Position numbers and translations under genes: made by a program. DNA of 64,000 nucleotides from DASZIT01 sp963709665 (GTDB lineage: Bacteria; Actinomycetota; Acidimicrobiia; Acidimicrobiales; RAAP-2): positions 124,001-188,000 of the forward strand of contig CAVPWU010000003.1 in the NCBI GenBank assembly GCA_963709665.1, given 5' to 3'. The stretch's first letter is position 1. Each line of letters starts with the position of its first letter. Under the pieces are notes generated by a model that worked only from the letters and a program-made list of their open reading frames with translations, had not been told where the DNA came from and ran no database searches. Shown in pieces: positions 26,216 to 35,742 of this stretch.

Positions 26216-28232
26216 ATGATGCGAGTCCGCTGGAGTCACGATGTCAGGGTGCGGGATGCCGGAGGCACCCCCGCACGGGCGGGCCGGTCCCGCCGGGTCC
26301 TGGCGGTGACGGCGGTCGCCGCCCTCGCCGCCGTGGGCCTGGCCACCGCCGTCCCCGCCGGGGCCACCGGGCCCGACGCGGTGGCCGGGGGAGCCGTCGG
26401 CGTGGAGGCGACGGGCCTGGTCGACATCGCCCCCACCCCCACGGTCACCCTGCCGCCCAGCGGGGCCAGCCAGTCGCAGTCGCTCGCCTCGCTGCCGCTC
26501 AACCTGCTGGCCACCTCGGCGACGCTCTCCGCCACCACCGCCGCCACCAACGCCGGATCAAGCCGACGAGCAGGTCCGGAGCTCGGCCGGTGCCGAGAAC
26601 CTCTCGCTGCTGGGGTTGCCGGCCGCCCTGACCGTCACGGCGGTCACCTCGTCGTGCTCGGCCGACGCCGCCGGCGCCACCGGCGCCACCACGGTGGTCG
26701 GCCTCGACGTGGGGGGCACCCCGGTCACCATTCCGGCCACCATCCCCGCCAACACGGTGATCGCCCTGCCGGCCCCCCTGACCGCCCTGGTGTCGGTCAC
26801 CCTCAACCAGCAGGTGCACGCCTACGGCCCGGGCACCTCGTCGCTGACGGTCAACGGCCTGGTCGTCCAGCTGTTGAGCGGCACCGCCGTCACCACCACC
26901 CTGACCGTCGCCCACGCGTCGTGCGCCGTCAGCGGACCCGACATCGGCTACCCGCCGACCGCCACCGGGCTGACCCCCACCACCGGGACCACCGTCGGCG
27001 GCACCCCCATCACCATCACCGGGTCCAACTTCGGCCCCACCTCGACGGTGACGGTGGGCGGCACCACGGCCACCGGCGTCACCGTGGTCAGCCCCACGGA
27101 GATCCAGGCCATCACCCCCGCCCACGCCGCCGGCACCGTGCCGGTGGTGGTGACCAACCCCTCGGGATCGGCCACCACGCCGGTCGGGTTCACCTACGTG
27201 GCCGGCACCCTCCCCGGCCACCCGGCCCCGGTGATCACCGGGATCTCCCCCACCAGCGGTGACCCGGGCGGTGGCAACACGGTGATCATCCAGGGGACCG
27301 ACCTCTGCGACGTCACCGCGGTGTTCTTCGGCACCACGGCGGCCCCGTCGTTCTCGGTGAACGCCTCGTGCACGGTGCTCACCGTCACCGCCCCTCCGGG
27401 CAGCGGCACCGTCACCGTCACCGTGGTGACCCTGGGCGGCACCACCACCGCCGGCCAGAGCTACACCTACCTCCCGCCCGGCTACTGGATGGTGGCCGGC
27501 GACGGTGGGGTCTTCTCCTTCGGGGGTGCGAGCTTCTTCGGCTCGATGGGCGCCAGCCACCTCAACCAGCCGGTGGTGGCCATGGCCACCACCCCGGACC
27601 ACGGGGGCTACTGGCTGTTCGCCGCCGACGGGGGCGTGTTCTCCTTCGGTGACGCCCAGTTCTACGGCTCCATGGGCAGCCAGCACCTCAACGCCCCGAT
27701 CGTGGCCGCCGAGTCGTCGGTGGACGGCAAGGGCTACCGGATGTTCGCCGCCGACGGCGGGGTCTTCGACTTCGGCGACGCCCAGTTCGAGGGATCGCTC
27801 CCCGGCATCCACGTGGTGCCCAACCAGCCGATCCACGCCGCCACCTCCTCCCCCTTCGGCCAGGGCTACTGGCTGGTGGCGTCGGACGGCGGGGTGTTCT
27901 CCTTCGGGTCCGCCGCCTTCGAGGGCTCGACCGGCGGCCAGCACCTCAACGCCCCCATCACCACCATGTCGGCCACCCCCAGCGGCGACGGCTACTGGCT
28001 GTTCGCCTCGGACGGCGGGGTCTTCGGCTTCGGCGACTCGGCCTTCTACGGGTCGATGGGTGGGACCCGGCTGAACGGCCCCATCACGGCCGGCACCGCC
28101 ACCAGCACCGGAAAGGGCTACTGGCTGTTCGCCACCGACGGGGGCGTGTTCACCTTCGGGGACGCCCCCTTCCTGGGGTCGCTGGGCAACGACCACCTCA
28201 ACAGCCCGATCTTCGGCGGGGTGGGCTTCTAG
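26216..28232 (+). CDS. secreted surface protein with IPT/TIG domains and six GYWLxAxDGGVFxFG repeats (one-base frameshift)
   Basis: Start ATG 26216 with AAGAGG 5 bases upstream. Signal peptide RRVLAVTAVAALAAVGLATA. At 26555-26556 an extra G breaks the frame; removing it joins TTAATNA to DQADEQVRSSAGAENLSL. Then come two IPT/TIG immunoglobulin-like domains (TGLTPTTGTTVGGTPITITG; VITGISPTSGDPGGGNTVII), followed by six repeats of about 45 residues, each starting GYW(L/M) and containing DGGVF-FG and GSMG. Such repeats are frequent in Acidimicrobiia surface proteins; the fold is probably a beta-propeller or solenoid. Role unknown, likely adhesion or binding. Confidence 0.82.
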
Positions 28233-28240
28233 CGGACCAC

Positions 28241-28275
28241 GGCCGGCGGGGGGCCTCCGGGTCCCTCCGCCGGCC
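28241..28275 (+). terminator. intrinsic terminator-like hairpin
   Basis: GGCCGGCGGGGGG (28241-28253) pairs with CCCTCCGCCGGCC (28263-28275), with one G-U pair and a 9-base loop, followed by ATTGTTCGTTGT. It lies 9 bases after the stop of the repeat protein. Confidence 0.75.
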
Positions 28276-28495
28276 ATTGTTCGTTGTCCGGCGTCCTCGC
28301 CCCGGGCGCCGGGTGCCGGCCCCCCCGGTGCCCGGCTGACCGGCGGCTCCCCCGGGATCCCCGGCCGGCCGGTGGCTAGGGTGAGGCTGACCACCGAGGG
28401 AAGGGTGCCGCCATGTGGGCGCAGAGGATGGAGTCGCCACCGGGGAGGGGCCGGCCGGAGGTCCGGACCGGCCCCGGGGGCCGGTGGTCCCGGCC

Positions 28496-30361
28496 ATGAG
28501 CGAGTTCCCCCCCATCGCCGAGTACGCCTTCCTGTCCGACTGCGAGAACAGCTGCCTGATCGCCCCGGACGGCTCCGTCGAGTGGCTCTGCCTGCCCCGC
28601 CCCGACTCCCCCAGCGTGTTCGGCGCCCTCCTCGACCGCTCGGCCGGCTCCTTCCGGTTCGGCCCGGCCAACACCCTGGTCCCCCACCAGCGGCGCTACG
28701 TCCCCGGCACCATGGCCATCGAGACGACGTGGCACACCCCGTCCGGCTGGCTGATCATCCACGACCTCCTGGTCATCCGGAAGGTGGACGGGGAGACCCG
28801 CCGTCCCGGGTACCGCCGGGCGCCCACCGACTCGGCGGCCTCCGGGGTCCTCCTCCGGACCGCCCGGTGCATCTCCGGCAAGGTCGAGATCGACACGTCG
28901 TGCGTGCCCCTCTTCGACTACGGCGCCTCCACCGGACAGTGGAGCTACGACGGCGACGGCTACGGGTCGGCCACCGTGCGCGACCCGGGCGGCCACCACT
29001 CGCTGGCGGTGGTGAGCAGCCTCCGCCTCGGCGTGGTGGGGGCGCGGTGCTACGGGCGCACCACGCTGGCGGAGGGGGAGGAGGCCTTCATCGCCCTGTC
29101 GTGGGGCGGCGCCCCGCCGACCAGCCAGGAGGACGCCGCCGCCGACCTCGACTCCACGGTGGCCTTCTGGCGTGACTGGCTGGCCAACGGCACCTTCCCC
29201 GACCACCCGTGGCGCCCGTACGTGGAGCGGAGCGCCCTGACCCTGAAGGGGTTGAGCTACGCCCCGACCGGGGCCATCCTGGCGGCGTCGACCACCTCGC
29301 TCCCGGAGACGCCGGGCGGCGCCCGCAACTGGGACTACCGCTACACGTGGATCCGGGACACCGGGTTCATGCTGCGCTCCCTCTACCGCCTGGGGTTCGA
29401 CTGGGAGGCCCTGGAGTACTTCGCCTTCGTGCTGGAGAGCGTCAGCCAGGGACGGTCCGACCAGCCGTTCGATCTCCAGATCATGTACGGCATCGGCGGC
29501 GAGCGGGACCTCACCGAGTCGACCCTCGACCACCTCAGCGGCTACGACGGCGCCCGCCCGGTCCGGGTGGGCAACGGCGCCTGGGACCAGCACCAGAACG
29601 ACGTGTGGGGCATGCTCCTCGACGGCGTCGACCAGCACTTCCGGCGGGGAGCCGCCGCCCAGATCGTCCGGCCGGTGTGGGAGGGCCTGGCCGGGCTGGT
29701 GGAGGACGCCGTGGCCCACAGCGGCGACGCCGACCAGGGCATCTGGGAGATCCGCGGCGAGCCGCAGCACTTCACCGCCTCGGCCGTCCTGTGCTGGGTG
29801 GCGGCGGACCGGGGGGCCGACCTGGCCAAGCGGCGGGACGATCCCGAGCGCGCCGCCCGCTGGCGGGCCGCCGCCGACGAGCTGAAGGCGGACATCCTGA
29901 CCAGGGGCGTCGGCCCCGCCGGCACCTTCCGGCAGGCCTACGAGAACGAGGAGCTCGACGCCTCGCTGCTGCTCATCCCCCTGATGGGGTTCCTCCCCCC
30001 CGACGACGAGCGGGTGAAGGCCACCGTGCTGGCCATCGCCGACGACCTCACCGAGGACGGGCTGGTGCTCCGCTACAAGGTGGACAGCACCGACACCGGC
30101 TTCGAGGGCAAGGAGGGCACCTTCACCATCTGCTCGTGGTGGCTGGTGTCGGCGCTGGCCATGATCGGCGAGATCGAGCGGGCCCGGGCGCTGTGCAAAA
30201 AGCTGCTCTCCTTCGCCGGCCCGCTGCACCTCTACGCCGAGGAGATCGACGCCACCACCGGGGAGCACCTCGGGAACTTCCCCCAGGCCTTCACCCATCT
30301 GGCCCTCATCGACGCCGTCTCCCAGCTGATCGAGGCGGAGCGGACCCCCGACGGGGCCTGA
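28496..30361 (+). CDS. glycoside hydrolase family 15 protein (glucoamylase/trehalase-like)
   Basis: 621 residues from ATG 28496. N-terminal beta domain starts IAEYAFLSDCENSCLIAPDG and SVEWLCLPRPDSPSVF, characteristic of bacterial GH15; the (alpha/alpha)6 catalytic domain has ARNWDYRYTWIRDTGFMLRS, DQHQNDVWGMLLDGV, WEIRGEPQHFTASAVLCWVA and GTFTICSWWLVSAL. In mycobacteria such enzymes act as trehalases; elsewhere they hydrolyse alpha-1,4-glucans. No signal peptide, so cytoplasmic. It stands after a terminator and converges on the secreted hydrolase gene. Confidence 0.92.
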   Translation: MSEFPPIAEYAFLSDCENSCLIAPDGSVEWLCLPRPDSPSVFGALLDRSAGSFRFGPANTLVPHQRRYVPGTMAIETTWHTPSGWLIIHDLLVIRKVDGETRRPGYRRAPTDSAASGVLLRTARCISGKVEIDTSCVPLFDYGASTGQWSYDGDGYGSATVRDPGGHHSLAVVSSLRLGVVGARCYGRTTLAEGEEAFIALSWGGAPPTSQEDAAADLDSTVAFWRDWLANGTFPDHPWRPYVERSALTLKGLSYAPTGAILAASTTSLPETPGGARNWDYRYTWIRDTGFMLRSLYRLGFDWEALEYFAFVLESVSQGRSDQPFDLQIMYGIGGERDLTESTLDHLSGYDGARPVRVGNGAWDQHQNDVWGMLLDGVDQHFRRGAAAQIVRPVWEGLAGLVEDAVAHSGDADQGIWEIRGEPQHFTASAVLCWVAADRGADLAKRRDDPERAARWRAAADELKADILTRGVGPAGTFRQAYENEELDASLLLIPLMGFLPPDDERVKATVLAIADDLTEDGLVLRYKVDSTDTGFEGKEGTFTICSWWLVSALAMIGEIERARALCKKLLSFAGPLHLYAEEIDATTGEHLGNFPQAFTHLALIDAVSQLIEAERTPDGA

Positions 30362-30380
30362 GGGCCCGGCGGCCGGCGGC

Positions 30381-31979
30381 TCAGCCCCCCACGGTGGAGG
30401 CCGCCGCCACCTTGTCCAGGGTGCGGGCGTCGGGGGCCAGCAGGTAGCCCTCCTTCACCTCGGCGGCGGTGGCGGCGTCCCACCTGGCCACGAAGGCGGC
30501 GTGGGTGGGGTAGAGGGTGGCCAGGTGGGCGGCGGTCAGCGGCACGGTGGTCCCGAGGATGCTGCAGAGGGTGGCGCTGGAGATGGAGTCGGCGTTGCTG
30601 GGCTGGGTCCCGATGGAGGTGGTGCCCGGCTGGCCGATGCCCGACAGGGTGGCCACCGGCGCCTCCACCTGGGGGGTCCGGATCCCGCCGAGGGCGTTGC
30701 CGTTGCTGTCGGTCTCGAAGGACGTCCGGGTGGCCGGGTCGACCTCGAGGCGGGGCGACTGGGGGGGCGGGGTGCCGGTGACCAGCCAGTGGTTGACCGC
30801 CGCCACCGCCGCCCGCAGCTCGTAGGTGTGGGACCCGGCGTTGACCGGCGCCCCGCAGTCGACGATGCCGGGGATCGGATCGCTGGGCGGGTCGAGCATC
30901 GACTCGAAGGCGGAGGTGTCGGCCGCCCCGCTCCCGGTGTCCCCCCGGGCGTAGAGCAGTCCGTAGGTGTCGTCGTGGGCGGTGCCGGCCGTCTCCCACT
31001 CCCGGATCTCCGGGGTGGCCGGCTGCCGGGCCACCAGGTAGCCGAGGGCCAGCAGGTCGGTCTCCGTCTCGAAGAGGAAGACCGGGACGTGCAGGTCGGT
31101 CCGGATGTAGGTCGGCGTCGGGGTGGTGACCGTCGCCTGGGGGGACTGGGAGAGGTCGGCGCCGTCTCCCCCCCGGCTGTAGACGAAGTAGCCGTCGTAG
31201 ATCCCCGGCGACCGGTTCTGGAGGGCGTCGATGTAGGTGACCAGGCGGAAGGCGGACTGCGACTCCCCCAGGGCCAGGATGTGCCTGGCGTGGAGGCCCC
31301 CGAGGAGCTGGGTGCCCGAGGTGCGGAGGGCCTTCCCCGCCTGCTGGAAGATGCTGTAGGAGTAGCTGTCCCCGGGCATCTGCAGGGAGCCGTAGCGGGC
31401 CGGGTCCGACGGCTTGAGCCCGTCGTCACCCTCGGCGCCGGCGATCGAGCCGGCCTCGCCGTTGACGCCCCCCGCCTGGGCGTCCACCCCGACGTAGGCC
31501 ATGCCGGCCCGGATCAGCTCCTGGTGGGCGTTGAGCCAGGCCGCCGGGGCGTCGATGCCGGCCGTCACGTTCAGCCACTCCACCACCACGGTGCCGTCGA
31601 ACCGCTTGGGGTCGGCCGGCCGGTAGACGACCACCCGGGTCTTGTAGGGGGCGGTGGTGGCGGCCTTGACGCTCCACTTCCCGTCGGTGGTCAGCGGGGA
31701 GGTGCCGGTGTACGAGCTGGCCGTGCCGGAGAGGAAGAACTCGGACTCCTGGTAGCCGACCGTCGACGGCGAGAAGAGGGTGGAGCCCAGGAAGGAGATC
31801 CCACTGCTGGGCAGGATGGGTCCGTCCACGGTGGGGGACGGCACCGGCACGCCCGAGGGGGCGGCCCCGGCCACCCCACCGGGACCGGCCAGGGTGAGGG
31901 TGAGGCTCAGCATGGCCACCGCCACCGCGCAGGCGGTCAGGCGACGACTCGTCGTTGGACGCACGGTGGATCCCCCCAT
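30381..31979 (-). CDS. secreted alpha/beta hydrolase domain-containing protein
   Basis: 532 residues with an N-terminal signal peptide (RRLTACAVAVAMLSLTLTLA, then GPGGVAGAA). Family features: VVVEWLNVTAGIDAPAAW, YVGVDAQAGGV, the nucleophile elbow ALGESQSAFRLVTYI (Ser in GESQS), VPVFLFETETDLL with an acidic residue and a His in TAGTAHDD. Large actinobacterial 'alpha/beta hydrolase domain' proteins of this kind are uncharacterised; esterase activity is presumed. It follows the catabolic cluster on the same strand but across a 118-base gap that has its own promoter-like direct repeats (31994-32006, 32013-32025). Confidence 0.82.
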   Translation of the reverse strand: MGGSTVRPTTSRRLTACAVAVAMLSLTLTLAGPGGVAGAAPSGVPVPSPTVDGPILPSSGISFLGSTLFSPSTVGYQESEFFLSGTASSYTGTSPLTTDGKWSVKAATTAPYKTRVVVYRPADPKRFDGTVVVEWLNVTAGIDAPAAWLNAHQELIRAGMAYVGVDAQAGGVNGEAGSIAGAEGDDGLKPSDPARYGSLQMPGDSYSYSIFQQAGKALRTSGTQLLGGLHARHILALGESQSAFRLVTYIDALQNRSPGIYDGYFVYSRGGDGADLSQSPQATVTTPTPTYIRTDLHVPVFLFETETDLLALGYLVARQPATPEIREWETAGTAHDDTYGLLYARGDTGSGAADTSAFESMLDPPSDPIPGIVDCGAPVNAGSHTYELRAAVAAVNHWLVTGTPPPQSPRLEVDPATRTSFETDSNGNALGGIRTPQVEAPVATLSGIGQPGTTSIGTQPSNADSISSATLCSILGTTVPLTAAHLATLYPTHAAFVARWDAATAAEVKEGYLLAPDARTLDKVAAASTVGG

Positions 31980-32097
31980 CGTTTGGTTTGGCAGAGTGTG
32001 TCAAACATGGCTGAGTGCGTCAACCAACCGCGGCGACCACCGCGAGCGGCGACGGGCACCGTCGGCGACGACCGGCGCCACCGCCGCCGGGGGGCGG

Positions 32098-33222
32098 TCA
32101 GTTCACCAGCACGGTGACGCAGGCGTTGGCCCCCCGGCCGATCACGTGGGCCAGCCCGACCTTCGCCCCGTCCACCTGGCGGTCGCCGGCGGTGCCCCGG
32201 AGCTGGCGGACCAGCTCGACCACCTGGCCCAGGGCCGAGGCCCCCAGGGGCTCCCCCTTGGACAGCAGGCCCCCCGACGGGTTGATCGGGCGCGCCCCCC
32301 GACCAGGGCGGAGCCGTCGGCCAGGATGGCCGCCTGCCCGCCGGTGGGGCAGAGGCCCAGCTCCGACCAGGCCAGCAGCTCCCGGGCGGCGTCGGTGTCC
32401 TGGCACTCCACCAGGTCGACGTCGTCGGGCCCGAGCCCGGCCTGGGCGTAGGCGTCCCGGGCGGCCAGGGTGGTGGGCGGCGTGATGGCGGCGTCGTCGA
32501 TGCCGCTCAGCGGCGAGTCCTCGCCGAGGACGTTGCCGGGCAGGTGGGAGCGGAGCGAGATCCCGGCCAGGGTCGGCCCGGTCCCCTCCCGGGAGAGCAC
32601 CACCGCCGCACCGCCCTCGTTGGGCGAGCACAGCATGAAGAGGTTGAGCGGCGGGCTGATCATCCGGGACGCCAGCACCTCCTCGACGGTCACCGCCTTC
32701 CGGAACATGGCGTCGGGGTTGGCCACCCCGTGGCGGCGGTTCTTCACCACCACCTGGGCCAGGTGGTCGACGGTCAGCCCCGACTCGTCGAGCAGCCGTC
32801 GGGCCCGCAGGGCGAAGAAGGCGGGGGCCGGGTTGAGGCCGCCGGCCTCCTGCCAGGGGGCGAAGAAGGAGGACCGGATGATGCCCTTGGGCATCTTCTC
32901 GAGGCCGAACACCAGCACCCGGTCGTGCTGCCCGGAGGCGATGGACGCCGCCCCCAGCTCCAGGGCCGCCCCGCCCGAGGCGCAGCCGGCCTCGACGTCG
33001 TAGATGGGGATGCCGGTCCCGGCCAGCGCCCCGAGGACCCGGTGGCCGGCGGCCACGCCGCCGTAGGCGGTGCCGCAGAAGGCGGCCTGGACGTCGTGGA
33101 CGCCGACACCCGCCTCCGCCAGGGCCGCCCGGACCGCCGCCACGCCCATGGCGGTGCCGGTCACGCCCGTCGAAGCGCCCGAAGGGGTGGAGGCCGACCC
33201 CGGTGATCCGGACACCGCTCAC
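32098..33222 (-). CDS. thiolase-like acetyl-CoA acetyltransferase (two one-base frameshifts)
   Basis: Start GTG 33222, overlapping the DUF35 stop (GTGA). VRITGVGLHPFGRFDG in the first frame joins GTAMGVAAVRAALAEAGVGV in the second after removing one base at 33166-33168. The middle part has VEAGCASGGAALELGA (active-site Cys) and PPLNLFMLCSPNEGGAAVVL. A base missing at 32288-32290 returns to the first frame with INPSGGLLSKGEPLGASALG and a C-terminus ending GANACVTVLVN. Resembles SCP-x/DitF-type non-decarboxylative thiolases that need a DUF35 partner, used in steroid and diterpenoid side-chain breakdown. Repaired length about 375 residues. Confidence 0.85.
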   Translation of the reverse strand: MSGVRITGVGLHPFGRFDGRDRHRHGRGGGPGGPGGGGCRRPRRPGRLLRHRLRRRGRRPPGPRGAGRDRHPHLRRRGRLRLGRGGPGAGGGVHRLRAARPGAGVRPREDAQGHHPVLLLRPLAGGRRPQPGPRLLRPAGPTAARRVGADRRPPGPGGGEEPPPRGGQPRRHVPEGGDRRGGAGVPDDQPAAQPLHAVLAQRGRCGGGALPGGDRADPGRDLAPLPPARQRPRRGLAAERHRRRRHHAAHHPGRPGRLRPGRARARRRRPGGVPGHRRRPGAAGLVGAGPLPHRRAGGHPGRRLRPGRGARPINPSGGLLSKGEPLGASALGQVVELVRQLRGTAGDRQVDGAKVGLAHVIGRGANACVTVLVN

Positions 33223-33608
33223 GGGTGGAACACCCAGGTGAGGACCGGCTCCCCGTCGGGGCCGGGCACCTCCTCGCCGTCCAGCCACACCCGGGTGCCG
33301 GGCGCCAGGTCGTCGCCGGACAGCCGGGACACCACCCGGAGCAGCGGCTCGCCGTCGAGCTCCACGATGCCCAGGCCGTAGGGGACGGTGCCGGTGTAGC
33401 CGGGGGGCGCCACGTTGACCCGGGTGTGCAGCCACAGCGTGCCGCTCCGGGGGAGGTCCAGCGGCTCGACGTCGTCGGCCCCGGTGAAGGGGCAGACCGG
33501 GGCGAGCGGGAAGTGCCGGAAGCCGCTGGTGGCCGACCGGCCGCCGAGCAGCGTCACGCCGTCGTCGTCCACGCGCAGGACGGAGGAGTCGATCGGGGGC
33601 AACGACAC
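33219..33608 (-). CDS. DUF35/OB-fold acyl-CoA-associated protein
   Basis: 129 residues if started at GTG 33608; ATG 33632 would add eight. The N-terminal zinc-ribbon region is degenerate, with a single Cys in LAPVCPFTGADDVE, then the OB-fold: GTLWLHTRVNVAPPGYTGTV, PYGLGIVELDGEPLLRVVSR, LAPGTRVWL. DUF35 proteins bind acyl-CoA and form complexes with thiolases or MaoC-like enzymes. The GTGA overlap with the thiolase fixes the partnership in this operon. Confidence 0.85.
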   Translation of the reverse strand: MSLPPIDSSVLRVDDDGVTLLGGRSATSGFRHFPLAPVCPFTGADDVEPLDLPRSGTLWLHTRVNVAPPGYTGTVPYGLGIVELDGEPLLRVVSRLSGDDLAPGTRVWLDGEEVPGPDGEPVLTWVFHP

Positions 33609-33672
33609 GCGTGGACTATGCCACACCGGCATCCGGGCCGGCGACGCCCCGGGGCCGTCGGACCGTCGGTCC

Positions 33673-34740
33673 CTACCGGTCGGACGGCACCAGCCCGCGG
33701 GGGAGCACCAGCGGCAGGTCCCCGTAGTGGGCGATGCCGGGGGCCGCCGCCACCACCGCCGGGATGGCGTTGAGCGGGGGGGCCGCCGTCATGATGTGCC
33801 CGAGGACCATGAAGTCGGCGATGGTCTCCGCCTCGAAGTCGGGCGGGGGGAGGAAGCCGACCTTGGCGGTCACCGTGGGCCGGCCGTCGACCTGGATCAC
33901 CCATCCGTCCTGGTCGATCTGCCAGTCGGGCTCGAGGGTGGCGCCCTTGCGCCACTTGACGTTCAGCTCCACGATGACCCGGTCGCCGACCCGGCCCTTC
34001 CAGCTGGCCGCCACCCCGGCCACGCACCCCGCCCCGATGGTCCAGGACCCCAGGTCGAGGTCGGCGGTGGTCTGGGCGTACTCGGCCTCGCAGGTGACGT
34101 CGTCGAGCTCGACGCCGAGGGCGTCGGCCACCATGCGCACCGCCTCCCCGAAGACGGCGGTGCCCTCGGCCGTCATGGCCTGGAGCCCGGGATCGTCGAT
34201 GGGCTTGCCGAAGCCGACCGGGATCTCGGTGGCCGGCGAGTCGTAGAAGGTGGTGTCGGCCGCCTCGTTGACGGTGATCTTGTCGACCCGGTCGCAGATG
34301 GTGGCCGACACGATGGCCAGCAGCTCGGCGAAGCCCGGGCTGATGCCGGTGCCGAACACCGTCGAGCCGCCCCGCCGGCACGCCTCGAGGATCCGGTCGC
34401 GGCCGGGGCCCTGGTTGTGGCCGGTGATGAAGGCGGCGGTGGCCACCACGTTCACCCCCGCCTCGAGGATGCGCACCAGCTCCCCGACGTCCAGCCACAT
34501 CGGGTTGTAGACCACGCAGTCCGGCTTCAGGGCGAGCAGGGCGTCGACGTCGTCGGTGGCGGTGACGCCGAGCGGGTCGATGCCGACCAGCTCGCCCACG
34601 TCGCGGCCGACCTTCTCCGGCGACCAGGCGTAGCAGCCGACCAGCTCCAGCCCGGGGTTGGCCACGATGGCCTGGACCGAGCTCTTGCCGACATTTCCCG
34701 TCGTCCACTGGACGACCCGATACGGCGGGGTGTTGGGCAC
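33673..34740 (-). CDS. DHDPR-like NAD(P)-binding oxidoreductase, paralog 1
   Basis: 355 residues. N-terminal Rossmann fold YRVVQWTTGNVGKSSVQAIV resembles dihydrodipicolinate reductase but the protein is much longer and lacks the DHDPR C-terminal signature. Further segments GCYAWSPEKVGRDVGELVGI, FGTGISPGFAEL and VTAKVGFLPPPDFE are shared with a large actinobacterial family found in steroid and aromatic catabolism. The reaction is unproven. A paralog lies at 35739-36863 with a Rieske oxygenase between them. Confidence 0.82.
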   Translation of the reverse strand: MPNTPPYRVVQWTTGNVGKSSVQAIVANPGLELVGCYAWSPEKVGRDVGELVGIDPLGVTATDDVDALLALKPDCVVYNPMWLDVGELVRILEAGVNVVATAAFITGHNQGPGRDRILEACRRGGSTVFGTGISPGFAELLAIVSATICDRVDKITVNEAADTTFYDSPATEIPVGFGKPIDDPGLQAMTAEGTAVFGEAVRMVADALGVELDDVTCEAEYAQTTADLDLGSWTIGAGCVAGVAASWKGRVGDRVIVELNVKWRKGATLEPDWQIDQDGWVIQVDGRPTVTAKVGFLPPPDFEAETIADFMVLGHIMTAAPPLNAIPAVVAAAPGIAHYGDLPLVLPRGLVPSDR

Positions 34741-34788
34741 TCGCTCAGCATATCCCCACGGCCCGGGCTCCCCCGGGGGCGTCCCCGG

Positions 34789-35742
34789 TCAGCCGGCGTC
34801 GGCGTAGAAGCGGCGGAACCAGCGGCGGTACTGCGCCACCGGGCCGTCGAGGGCGGTGAGCATGGGTCGCTCCCGGTAGATCTTGTGCTCCCAGATGGGG
34901 ACGTCCTGGGTGAACTGGAGGTTGGTGATCCGGTCGTTCAGCTCGGAGATCGACTCGGTGGCGGCGGCGTCGTCCAGCCGTCGCATGGAGAAGAGGAGGT
35001 TCACCTCGGTGTGCTCCTCGTCGACCGGGGTCTGGGTGATGTAGGTGAGCATGTCCACCGGGTCCTGGGCGACCTCGACGGCGGCGATCCCCGGCCCGCA
35101 GGTGGTGGTGGTGGTCCGCACCTCGATCCCGGCCTCGGCCACCGCCGTGACCTTCAGGCTCTGCTCCACCACCATGGAGGCGCCGGCGAACCGCACCTCG
35201 AAGTGCTCCCGCTCGGGGGGCCGCATGTCGTGGACGGTGGCGAAGTGGGCCCGGTCGATGATGTTCTCGGTCAGGTCCTGCACGTGGACCCGCACCGTGT
35301 AGGTGCTGCACCGCCACGGCGTCCAGGTCGACTCGTCGTCCCGGTAGCCGATGACCTCGAAGTCCGGCGGTGCCCCGCCGGCGTGGTGCCAGACGAAGAT
35401 CCGGCCGTTGCGCTCGCACACCGGCCAGGCCCGGGCCGCCGCCCGGGGGACCCGCTCCAGCCCCGGCACCTCCACCAGCCGCCCGGCGCCGTCGAACCGC
35501 CAGCCGTGGAAGGGGCAGGCGATGCCGTCGCCGCACACCCGGCCCCCGACCCCGAGGTCGGCGCCCAGGTGCGGGCAGTGGGCGTCGAAGACCCGGGCCG
35601 CCCCGTCCTCCCCCCGGAACAGCACCAGGTCCCGTCCCAGGTAGTGCACCGTCCTCGCCTCGCCGGTGGCCAGCCCGTCGGAGGCGCCGATGCCGAACCA
35701 GCCGTTGGGGGCGGCGGGGAAGGGGTAGCGCGGGGCGGTCAC
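34789..35742 (-). CDS. Rieske non-heme iron oxygenase, KshA-like
   Basis: 317 residues from GTG 35742, whose start overlaps the upstream stop (GTGA). Rieske 2Fe-2S site: C56-P-H58 and C76-PF-H79 (AHCPHLGADLG; CPFHGW). Catalytic iron site in ENIIDRAHFATVHD with D163, H166, H171. Length and spacing resemble KshA, the oxygenase part of 3-ketosteroid 9-alpha-hydroxylase, but substrate cannot be set from sequence. A reductase gene is not in the cluster. The neighbouring thiolase/DUF35 and DHDPR-like genes support ring or side-chain degradation. Confidence 0.88.
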   Translation of the reverse strand: MTAPRYPFPAAPNGWFGIGASDGLATGEARTVHYLGRDLVLFRGEDGAARVFDAHCPHLGADLGVGGRVCGDGIACPFHGWRFDGAGRLVEVPGLERVPRAAARAWPVCERNGRIFVWHHAGGAPPDFEVIGYRDDESTWTPWRCSTYTVRVHVQDLTENIIDRAHFATVHDMRPPEREHFEVRFAGASMVVEQSLKVTAVAEAGIEVRTTTTTCGPGIAAVEVAQDPVDMLTYITQTPVDEEHTEVNLLFSMRRLDDAAATESISELNDRITNLQFTQDVPIWEHKIYRERPMLTALDGPVAQYRRWFRRFYADAG

